Of a stretch of 64,000 bases of DNA, positions 36,740 through 46,445 are shown in pieces; the stretch's first letter is position 1; each line of letters starts with the position of its first letter. Source of the DNA: Persicaria tinctoria (taxonomy: Eukaryota; Streptophyta; Magnoliopsida; Caryophyllales; Polygonaceae); assembly GCA_037127255.1 (NCBI GenBank), contig JBANSL010000013.1, positions 81,660,188 to 81,724,187 on the forward strand, read 5' to 3'. The position numbers and the translations under genes were made by a program. The notes below the pieces were generated by a model. It did not search any database, was not told where the DNA came from, and saw only the letters and a program-made list of their open reading frames with translations.

Positions 36740-37735
36740 GGTGCATTTTTTTATTCAGGTGGTTTGCCTTGCCGTTTGGGGGGCTTGGCTTTTCTTCTTC
36801 GGTTGATGGGGTTCTGACTTTTCGGAGTCGGGTCGGGCTAGGGTCGTGGCAGTGTGTATCGAGGCCAGTGTTCTAAAAATCGCGCCTAGGCGCTAGGCGG
36901 GACGGGACCTAGGAATTTTTAAGCCTAGGCGGGCCTCTAGGCGGAAATTCACGTAGGAACCGCCTAGGCGCCGCCTAGTCCCGTCTAGGCGCCGCCTTGG
37001 CCCGCCTAGGCACTGCCTCGTCTCGCCTAGGCGCCGCCTAGACCCTGCATGGGCCCGCCTAGGCACCGCCTAATCCAACGATTATTCAATTTGAGCTTTT
37101 AAGCATATGATTAGTTGACTTAGGGTTTTTTTATCCCCAAAGTCAGGATCGATGCATTTGCTTTTTAGTCGAACTTATAGTTTTGGATTTTAAAAGGTTT
37201 AGAGTTGTTAGTCAGACTTGTACTTTTGCGTTTATTTACTTTAGTGTTAGTTAAGCACCACAAATTTTGGTTTATGAGTGATATTATGGATTATTATTAC
37301 ATTATATGAATTAATGACAAGTGTTATTCGTCAAAATATAAGGAAATAATCAAGTTTGTTCTAAGTCCGCCTAGCCGCCTAGGCGCTAGGCGGCCACCCA
37401 CCGCCTAGCGGCCGCCTAGCGCCTTTTAGAACATTGATCGAGGCGTCTCCTTTTCCCAGAAGGTTGCTTCCTTGGAAGTTCGTCTTCACTGCCCACAGGT
37501 CTCCTGATGCACCACTGGCCTGCGGTGTTGTTGTTGGTAGCGCTTGGCTCCGTTCGTTCATCTACGTCCGCATCTCGTCCGGTTTAGTTAGGCTTGGTTT
37601 CTCTTTGTAGAGCGCTTGTGTCTGTCTCTTGCACATTCGTTGTATTTTGTCTTTTTTATGACGCTTTCCGTCTGCCGACTTGTCGGCCCCCGGGGTCCAG
37701 GTTTGTCTGACCTCGAATTCTTTCCTAATTAAAAA
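36740..37735 (+). mobile_element. GC-rich retroposon interrupted by a hAT element
   Basis: Plus-oriented. The 3' end has the LINE-tail hairpin (GCCGACTTGTCGGC), then CCTCGAATTCTTTCCTAATT and an A-run (37729-37738). The hAT element 36867-37436 is nested inside it. Confidence 0.55.
36867..37436. mobile_element. hAT-type element with GCCTAGGC-rich ends
   Basis: 570 bp with a perfect 8-bp target duplication, ATCGAGGC (36859-36866 and 37437-37444). The inverted ends are CAGTGTTCTAAAA and (inverted) CAATGTTCTAAAA. Dense CGCCTAGGCG palindromic words fill the first 200 bp and the last 70 bp. No transposase. A truncated relative starts at about 63299. Confidence 0.9.
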
Positions 37736-38429
37736 AAATTGTGTAAGATTTAAACTTATGAGAGTTTTTTAATAAAATAAAGTAGGGCTAAATATTTTAA
37801 TTATTGTAAATTATGGGGTAGAAAACAAATAAAAAATAAAAATGGACCTTACCTACAAAATATGCCAACTTTTTTTTTTGTTCAGGTAATAATTCGGGTG
37901 GAATAATTCTACCCGATAACATCTTTGCGGATGAGGTCTTGAAGACCTCTATCATTGTAAATGCCGAAACCCCTGACAGAGCGGCAAATGTGTAACCTTA
38001 TCAACCACTCTGTTGCCCTTTCGGGGCACATGAGAAAAGAAGACTTCTCTCACACTCGACAACAGTTTTTTGATACTGGACATCACCAATTCAGTTTTCC
38101 ATGGGCATGTGAAATTTGTTATTAAATGATTTATGATTATAAGAGAGTCACATTCAATTTGTAACTTGTTTATTCCAACGCACGGGTTTGAATTAGGCCA
38201 ATTTGCATAACTAGCCACCTAAAAAAAAAACTTTGCACAAATAGCCAAGTGGCTAGATTATTTGCATGGGGTAGAAAATGGCTATTTTGTGCAAATAAAA
38301 TTGGTAACCGGGAGAGGAAGTTGCAAGTGAAGGTGGGGGACACTGTAGCTACATTGTAGCTATCAGTAGGTGTCAGTGACATGTGGCACCAAAAGGCATC
38401 CTCCGTTCATTTCAGAAAACTGTAGACTG

Positions 38430-39890
38430 TCCATCTTACCAATAGAATTAATTTGTCCTACCAATAGGCTAAACCTGTCTTTCCATACCTGGAGATATTT
38501 TGGAAAGAATCTGGAGGGGATTCACTGTAGCTGATTTGGCGGGCTGTCAGTGTACTTTTGGCGCCAAAACAGAATTCCTCTTTTGAGAAAAGGGGGGAGC
38601 ATTTATGAGGGGAAAATGCAATGATTGCATTGATGGGTGTCTCCCAAAAACATATATAAGCTTGAAAGGAGGATCCGAAACACCATAACATGCTCTGCAA
38701 AAAGCGGAAAGGACGAGGAAAAAGTTACCCGTTCATTCTAGGAAACGATACAGTCCCCATCCTACCAATCGAATATTTCCGTCCTACCAATAGTGTACAA
38801 CTGTCCTTTCATACATGAAAAAGTGCAAGAAGTTTGTCCGATGACAGTGGCAGCGATGTGTAAGTGATCTTGTACCTATCCTTTGTAGTTATTCATTTTT
38901 CTTATAACAGAACTACCCCAAGGTGACGGTTTCACAAGACCGGTTGCAGAGAGTTCGTAATTTATACTCTCTTTTTGATCAATTGCATGACTTGCAGATT
39001 AAGATAACAAATTCAAGCGCTATTTTTGCTTCCTGCGAAATTATCACTTCTTGATGCCTAGACGATCATAAGGACCCATTGAAAATAGTCTATTAGCTCA
39101 ATTGGTAGCTCAATAGTCTATCCTACCATTAGTGTCAAGTTATACAGGAATTACTGGGTTTCCATTCTGATCCTACCAATATCATTGTTTTCTCCTACCA
39201 TTAGTTTCCATCAATCCTACCATTCTGATCCTACCTATATCGTTGTTTTATCCTACCATTAGTTTTCATCTATCCTACCATGTTTCTGCATCTATCCTAC
39301 CAATTTAAATAGCTTTCAAGGAAAATCAAGCTAGAAACCGTAACAAATTATGTTCCACATTTTTCAGAAAAACAACCAAGGGTAGAGGGTTTCCAACCTA
39401 CAACAGAAGATGAAGGAAACCTAAGTAACATTATATCCAAGGGTAGAGGCTCTAATTCAGTCGTTCTAGCATTGAATTAGATTGGATTCATGAATTTTGA
39501 TTGATAGAAATTGGATTGAGATTAGGATTTATGGATTGGTAATTGAGATTGAGATTACGGAATTCACGCCTCAATGATTACTAGTCCGGGATTTGTGGAT
39601 TGGTCAATATTAATTCTACTTCTTTGTCAATAGTACAAATATATCTTACCATTCGTGTACATCTATCTTACCATTAGTGTCAAGTTATACACATTTTTAT
39701 CATACCAATATTGTATATTTATCCTACCAGGTTCACAAATTTGTCCTACCACTAGTCTATATATTTCCTACCAAGATCATAATTTTATAAGTTCAGAGAT
39801 ATTCATAATTCATAAATTTGTCGTACCAGATTCACAAAATTGTCCTATCATTAGTGTATATATTTCCTACCATGTTCAATCGTATAAGTC
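38430..39890. repeat. Field of about 20 CCTACCA(T/A)TAGT motifs
   Basis: The word TCCTACCATTAGTGT and near variants recur irregularly every 15-60 bp, in one orientation, in clusters at 38437-38470, 38755-38800, 39119-39305 and 39630-39880. It is neither a regular satellite nor coding. No function known to me. Confidence 0.75.
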
Positions 39891-39919
39891 CATAGAGATA
39901 TGAACGCATACTCCGTATT

Positions 39920-39989
39920 AGCCTATGTGAGAGTCGAACTCACATCTTTGTGTGCAAACACAACGCTCTACCAATTGAGCTAATAGGCT
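39920..39989 (-). tRNA. tRNA-like sequence, Ala(TGC)-like, probably a pseudogene
   Basis: A 70-nt cloverleaf on the minus strand: acceptor AGCCTAT/ATAGGCT, D-arm GCTC-AATTGGTA-GAGC, anticodon stem TTGTG/CACAA around TTTGCA, and T-arm GTGAG-TTCGACT-CTCAC. All stems pair. The anticodon loop has six instead of seven bases; by analogy with nuclear tRNA-Ala the anticodon would be TGC, but the G3:U70 identity pair of tRNA-Ala is absent. No T-run terminator follows. It lies inside the Pack-MULE. 39087-39121 repeats its D-arm half. Confidence 0.5.
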
Positions 39990-41249
39990 CCTGCAGAAAA
40001 TGCATGTAAACATTGCATACAGATTACAAACACACACAATGAAAACACACAATGAAAACCACGACAAAACAATACTTCAATCACAATTTATATAAATAGC
40101 TTAACTGTGGGAATAACCAAGGTTAAGACAAAATAGACTTCCAAAGATGAACCATCAAAGATAATCAAAGCAGAGTTCCTACACCTCCGTTTTACGATCC
40201 AAGAAGAGACCAAGATGCCAACCAAACCGGTGATTCTCTTTTCTTTTTTGATAAAGTGTGAAATTCATTGCAATAAACTATATGTAAGAAGCAATTTCCA
40301 AAATTAACCAAGAAATTCAATCTAGGTGGCATCCCCAATAGAATAATTTTGCCTGAATTTGACTTGCATCATCTACACACGCCAATGGTATCATCAGTTA
40401 TACAATCAAGCAAAATCTGCATGGTTTTAGTGCAGCATTTGGACCTTAATATATACAGTATTATATTAACAAAAAAAACATAATATATTTCCAATTGATT
40501 ACAAAGACAAGTGATTTCAATCTTTAGAATAGTTAGTGTGGCTCTGAATGACGGATCAAGTGGCACGCAAAACAAACGGCGTATACAACTTCAGATTGAC
40601 CTAAAGATCAGGAATTTGACTCGCAGATCAGAATCAAATCATTCCACATATTCTACCAAACAAAATCATCATCAATTAAAAAACCAATTCCCAAATCAAC
40701 AATCAGCAGGCAAAACCCCGAAACCCTAGAGATCAGGAATTTGACCTAAAGTTTCATGGATGCAGTGTAAAAAATCGCACAGCAGTAGAGCAAAAAATGG
40801 CACAAAATTTCAGTTTTTCCAGGGCACACAAATTTCAGATTTCACCCGACAACCAGCCAACAAGCAGAGCAAAAGTCGCACAAAATTTCATCCAAATTTC
40901 CAGATTGTACAAACTAGGATCTACAATCCAAAAATCGCACAACCCTAGCCCTAGACTTCCAAATCGGAATTTCATGTAGATTCCAACCAGTCATAGATGA
41001 AGGAAAGAAAGAGGAGAGAAGTTCGAGCGTACCTGTACTGGCCTCGTGTTCCTTTCTCTGCGGCATTTCGTCGAACAATTCGCCGACACTGCGCTCGTGT
41101 TCCATCAGGATGAAGAACTGAGATCGAACAAACCCTGAGGGAAGAGAAGCGGCCGACAGGATGAAGAACTGAGGAACAGAAGCCCCTTTCACAATTTCAC
41201 GCACGCCTAATACTAAACCCTCCAACCCTTATAACCTAGGGGTATTCTC

Positions 41250-41485
41250 TCATCTGCTACCTCTCCGGGACAACGCCGAGCGGCGCCGTTTCAGCACCGC
41301 CAACAGCGAATGGGATTCACCGTCGGAACTGGCCGGCGAAAGCGCGTACGAGATCTTAGGGGTTTCGGAGACAAGATCCTCCGATGAAGTGAAGGCTTCG
41401 TTTCGGAAATTGGCCAATTAAACTCACCCGGACCTCGCTTCTTCAGAGGATTCCGACGCATGGCAGCAGTGGGGCGAGGCGGAAG
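41250..41485 (+). pseudogene. DnaJ (J-domain) gene fragment inside the Pack-MULE
   Basis: In frame from about 41256: SAYEILGVSETRSSDEVKAS, FRKLAN, a TAA stop, then THPDLASSEDSD. This is the first half of a J-domain including the HPD motif, as in plant chloroplast/mitochondrial DnaJ proteins (usual FRKLAKETHPDL). The stop replaces the residue before THPD, and the sequence ends before helix IV. It is a captured, broken exon. Confidence 0.8.
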
Positions 41486-42019
41486 GAAGGTCCGGCAGTT
41501 GAGAGGAAGGACCATCCGCCCCAGTCCCGGCTTCTCTCTCTGGGATTCCCCTTAGGCCCACCCGCGCCCACCGCCTCACCCTCCCCTCTCTGGGATTCCA
41601 ATGCTTACCTGCTACAACAGGTTGCAAACAGTTCCAAATGACCGGCCTTTTTATTTGCAAGAAATAGCCTGGCCATTTTAGCCTATTTTTTTCCCCTAGC
41701 TATTTGTGCAAATAGACCCGTTTTTTAGGCTATTTAGTGCAATTTCCTCTTTGAATTATCTCATATATTACCGCCAAAGCCTCAACTTTTATACAATGCT
41801 TGCATTTGTTAGTGGGCTTGCATTTGTAGCCCAAGAGCACAAGGAAAAAAAGGAAAGAAAAAAGAAAGTGACTTTTATATAAGAGCAAAATCGGAAAAAA
41901 TTATTACTATTCATCTGAAAGTGTCTGTTTTTATATATGTAAGATAATATATATTTGAAAATTAATTATCATGTAATCAATAAATTATATATATATATAT
42001 ATATTTAAATTTATTAAAA

Positions 42020-42715
42020 AAAAATAATTCTCAGCTTCTTTGGCCCAAAGGAATAAGAACTTGGGTCCGAAGGACCAAGAAACTTGGGCCTGGGGGACAA
42101 AAGCTTGGGCCCGAAAAACTCAAGCTTGGGGCCAAAGGAGGATGGTCAGGAGAATCACCACCAAGGGTGATAGTCCGCTGGTGCGTGGCAGCAAAACAGT
42201 GACGACGACGGTCAAAGAAGACGTTGGACCACCTCGCAGAACCACCCAACTAGACCACGAAGAGCAAAAGAATACACAACCCACATAAAAAGCAATCGGA
42301 GAACCCAATTCACAAAATCCGCGGACTAATTTCACCAGAAGATGGATACCCGACCTACATAAACCGAACAAACCCTAGCAGAAGAAGAAATGGGCAAGAG
42401 GCCCCGATCGGACCTAAATCGCTAGAAAACACACCTGTCAGGCGAAAGGAGGAGGATCGGATAGATTTGGGATAGCTGGTAGCAAGGGAAGATGGAGTAG
42501 AACCTTGAAAGATGAGATCAACTACTCTGAGGACGAAGGCCGGAGCCGGAAAACAGAAAAATCCGACGAAGAAGATGGATAGGAGGAGATGGAATCGAAA
42601 AGTAGTGATTAGAGGAGTTGATTAAAAGCCATAACCAGGCTGGATTTGAGAGAGATGAGGTTTCTCAAAACGCCCAAAGGACGCAGTTCCACAAAGAGAA
42701 ACTCTCATGGCCGAT
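42020..42715 (-). mobile_element. GC-rich non-coding retroposon fragment, minus orientation
   Basis: Shares TTGGGCCC words with 36548-36610 in opposite orientation. Its right end on the minus strand carries GAGAGTTTCTCT, as in other members of the family. No gene. Confidence 0.4.
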
Positions 42716-44172
42716 GCTTACAGTAATATCTTATAACCGACCAATTTCACGTAACCCATTATGCTTTTCTTTATTATTATTTCTTTTCCTATGTGACATT
42801 AAGCATCTAATGAGAACCTATTAGTAATATTTTTTCAAAGCCACATTATATCTGTTTTTTAATTAAACTACACCAATTTTAACTCAATGAAATTTTTAAA
42901 AACTACCCACTTCAAAAGTTTTGTGTACATTTTGATCCTTTTGAAGTTATATAGCGCATTTTTAATATTTTGTCAAAGCCACCATACTTTATATTTTCCA
43001 TTAAACTACCAACGATCATTAATGATATATTTCCTATGACTCAAAACATAAGTTGTTTGACTTTGTTATAGTACCCCATCTCCATCTGTTAATTAAAACT
43101 TGTCGTTTACTGTTTATGCACGTTTTTTTAGAATGATAAAAACTACTGTATATAAAATATTAATATTTTTTTTACATTTGTTTTTATAAATTCATACTTA
43201 ATTGTAATAAGTATGAAATTATTTTAAAAAATTATTTAAAAAGTTAATATTTTATATAGCTTTTAACACCTAAAAAAACGTACATGATTAGTAAAACGTC
43301 ATGTTTTAATTAACGAAGGGAGTTTAAAAACTAAATACTCTATAAAATATTATTATTATTTTATAAATTTGTGAATAGTTTGAAATTATTTTAAAAAATT
43401 AATAAATTTTTTTTTATATATTTTATAGTTTTTAAAAAACGTGTAAAAAATTCAAATGATTTATATTTTGAAAGTGAGGGAGTAAAATAGAACAGATGAT
43501 AAGCCCATATAATACATCAAAACAAAGCGCCCCCTTCCCCTTGTTACAATAGTCTGAGTGCCTACATTTGGGGAAAAAAAAATTTCGCATTGACACTATA
43601 GTTAAACACATGAAATTTAACTAGACATAACAAACTTATGAAAATCAAACACTTTGCTTATAACTCATATTGACTATCAAACTTGAATAAATAAAGTAAC
43701 ATACTCGTTTTGGTTAATCACATGCATGATAATAGCGTTTTTTGTCTAAAAAAACCCTGATCACAAAAAATTAAAATAAAAGTAAGAGAAAACGTGCTAG
43801 AACGGTAGAAGTACAAAAATGAATGTAAATTTATCCTCTCGTTTAAACATACTTAACTTCAATCGTCCAAACACGCTTAACTTTGGTGTTTTGATGAGAT
43901 CCACTGTATCAGTGTTGATATAGTGTTGATATTATTAGGAATGTAGGTAGGCCACCCCTTTTGAATTGATGGATACCAAAAATCCACATTATTGATGGAC
44001 TTGGGAAGGTTATGATGATGATGGTGATGATGATCTCATCCCTCCAATTGGCACACACCAACACTTATTTGTTGTTTTCTTTAAACAAAGGGAACTCCAC
44101 AAGCTGGATTTGTGTAATCCCATCCTCTCTCTTTCTCTCTCCACCGCCAAGTGAAGTGATTTCCCTCCGGCA
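42716..44172. other. AT-rich upstream region of fibrillin gene with MITE remnants
   Basis: 43080-43322 has inverted ends (CTCCATCTGTTAATTAAAAC against CTCCCTTCGTTAATTAAAAC) like a Stowaway MITE, but without a clear TA duplication. Another Stowaway-type end, GAGGGAGTA, lies at about 43477-43485. A (GAT)n tract is at about 44011-44036. The transcription start of the gene at 44173 must lie near 44050-44150. Confidence 0.5.
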
Positions 44173-45601
44173 ATGGCCGCCGCTGCCGCCGCCGCAGCCT
44201 CCTCCGCGCTCGTCTTCTCCAGCGCCAGTAACCGCTCCTCCCAATTCCACCGCTCCAGGAGGCAGAACAACAATAATCATTCCAGTGATAAGTCGTTTCT
44301 GTCGTACGGTCATCTCAAGCCTCTCTCCGTCCGCCGCAAGGCTCTCAGGCTTCTCGCCTCCGTCTCGGCGCCCGAGCTCCAGAGCCGCAGCCGCAGCGGC
44401 GGCCGTCCCGACGGTCTCGTTTCTTCCATTCTATCCAAGGTTTTCCTCTTGATCTGTCGAACGAATTTGAAATTCAGCTTCACTAGTACAGATTAATCAA
44501 TTTGTGGCTGTATGCAGGTCACTGGAACGGATCGGGGAGTTTCGCTGACCACAACGGAGCACAAACGAGTAGGAGAAATTGCTCAGGAGCTGCAGAATCA
44601 CTGTGTTGATTCCCCAGTCAATTGTCCTCTTATATTTGGAGGTGCGTTTTCAGCTATCGGATGTATTACTGGTATTGATTTTGTGCGTATGAATTGTGAG
44701 TGATTGTTGATTTAGGGTTTCTTGTTAAGAATGATGGAATCAAAGGAAAATGAAAGTTTAGGCAATCAGCCATTAGAGTCCTGAAAACTTCGGCTCCTAG
44801 GCAAATTGAGTATTCGTCGCTAATGCTCGAATCAAAGGAAAATGAAGGTTTATTTGCTAAGATATGAACTCCCATTAGGAGCAATTAGAGTTGTGCAAAT
44901 TGCACTTGTATGCCTTGATTCGCAATCAGCCATTAGAGTGGTGAAAACTTCGGTTTCTAGGCAAATTGAGTATTCGTCGCTAATGCTTGTTGCGGAATTG
45001 AAAATGCAGTCTGTAGTTGATGCTATGTGAAGATTGTTTATGCATAATGCAGTAAAACTGCTATATTTTGATCAGTGCATTTCCATGACTCTGAATCCAG
45101 ACTGGGATGTGGTCTACTGTTCTAATCCAACATCACCCGGTGGTGGCTATCGAAGTGCACTGGGACGCCTTATATTTAAGACAAAGGAAATGATTCAAGT
45201 GATTGATTCGCCTGATGTTGTGAAGAATAAAGTTTCTTTCCGTGCTTTTGGGTTCCTTGACGGGAATGTCTCTTTGAAAGGTAAGCGCTGCAGACAACTT
45301 TGTCGTTACCTTAATGCTTCTCCGACTAAAATACGCACTTGGAATCTATATTTGGATGGACATTGAGAAATGGTGTGTTGGTTTATATTTACATTCTAAA
45401 CTTATTGCAGGGAAACTCAAGGTTCTGGATGAGAGTTGGATTCAAGTAGTGTTTGAGCCACCGGAACTCAAGGTTGGCGGATGGCAGTTTCAGTATGGAG
45501 GAGAAAGTGAGGTCAAGCTCCAGATCATCTACATAGATGAGAAGATCAGGCTCGGGAAAGGGTCTAGGGGCTCTTTGTTTGTATTCCAAAGACGCGAGTG
45601 A
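44173..45601 (+). CDS. FBN6: Plastid-lipid-associated protein / fibrillin 6 type (PAP8)
   Basis: Fibrillins are plastid proteins of thylakoids and plastoglobules that bind lipids. Four exons (44173-44439, 44518-44641, 45101-45280, 45411-45601), all GT/AG, join in frame to 253 aa. Residues 1-80 are an Ala/Ser/Arg-rich transit peptide starting with an alanine run. The PAP domain follows: VSSILSKVTGTDRGVSLTT, CPLIFGDWDVVYCSNPTSPG, GGYRSALGRLIFKTKEMIQV, FRAFGFLDGNVSLKGKLKVL and the end GSRGSLFVFQRRE. The order matches the Arabidopsis protein named PAP8 (fibrillin 6). Intron 2 contains an internal duplication. Confidence 0.92.
44740..45000. repeat. Duplication inside fibrillin intron 2
   Basis: The segment CAATCAGCCATTAGAGT...GAAAACTTCGG...GGCAAATTGAGTATTCGTCG occurs at about 44763-44828 and again at 44922-44987. 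Non-coding. Confidence 0.85.
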
Positions 45602-46445
45602 AATCCGTATATAGATTTGCACTACAAAAAACCAAACTCTTGCTTGTTTACCGACGAATGATTGTTCATATTATTGTGTGCAAACACGAAATAGCGACGA
45701 GGGACCTTTTTACCTGGGTTTTCCGTTTTCCGGTACAAAGGGTCCTTGCTCCTGGCTCTGTGTTTGGAACTGTTTTTGGGCCTCCCAACTTCTTGTATGA
45801 AAATGGCCTTTGATTGCATCTAGTTTTCCATGGAATAATCAAAGTGTAGTATAGTTGATTCAACTTTCAAGGTCCAAGGGTTGGTTTATGGGGATAAATT
45901 TGAACACACTGTAGATTTATAGCGGCTAATAACGAACCCCCTTCACCAACATTAGCGGATATCCGACTCGATCTATTACGAGATATTTGGGTTATCTACA
46001 CTTATAAAATGGGGCGAGTTATGGATGAAAATCGTCATTCCACGATATGATGGATGAAAATCCTATCAGCTAACAATCTTATCAGTCTTGATCCTCATAA
46101 TGGATGTGAATTTGTGAACTCAATTTTTAGATTAAACCCAATAGTACATTGTTGCTGAAAAAGTCTTTGCCTTCATGAGAGGTAAAAACACACACATACA
46201 AAGACGATCTATAAATCAAATACTTACACGGAATGTTCTCAACTACCAAACTTACTAACTTCCTTTCAAATTTAAACCAAATATATTGTAGAAAAGAAAG
46301 ATGAAATCCCTCATCCTGGCCCCAACGCCAACGAACGGTCCCTTAAACATCGTGGAGGAACAAAACATGGTAGTATAGGAAGGTTGTGACTTGTGAGAGC
46401 TGTTAATAACTCTGCCACATACAAACCGAATTATGGCAGCTAGGA
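45602..46445. other. Region between convergent fibrillin and TFB4 genes
   Basis: 3' UTRs of the two converging genes. No other gene seen. Confidence 0.6.

Larger units (their letters stand above)
38196..41749. mobile_element. Mutator-like element carrying gene fragments (Pack-MULE)
   Basis: 3554 bp with a perfect 9-bp target duplication, TTTGAATTA (38187-38195 and 41750-41758). The inverted ends share AATTTGCA-AA-TAGCC-TAAAAAA and TTTGCACAAATAGC. No transposase frame is recognisable. Inside are a field of CCTACCA motifs, a tRNA-like sequence (39920-39989), a partial copy of it, and a DnaJ gene fragment (41250-41485). Confidence 0.85.
37870..41790 (-). mobile_element. LINE 3' fragment (RNase H) split by a Pack-MULE
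   Basis: Minus-strand LINE end with its A-tail at the left (T-run about 37870-37880). RNase H residues are VEALAVIYEIIQ (about 41757-41792) and then NKLQIECDSLIIINHLI and FFSHVPRKGNRVVDKVTHL (about 37990-38170). The two halves are separated by the element 38196-41749. Copies of the unoccupied flank at 35430-35640 support the outer limits. Confidence 0.75.

Noticed and set aside
38430..39890. CRISPR-like array suggested by repeated motifs
   Set aside because: Plant nuclear DNA; repeats are short, variable and irregularly spaced, with no constant repeat-spacer pattern.
40914..41225. Minus-strand 103-aa frame with LFDEMPQRK, reminiscent of a PPR repeat
   Set aside because: A single short match of nine residues in transposon cargo is not enough to call a PPR gene.
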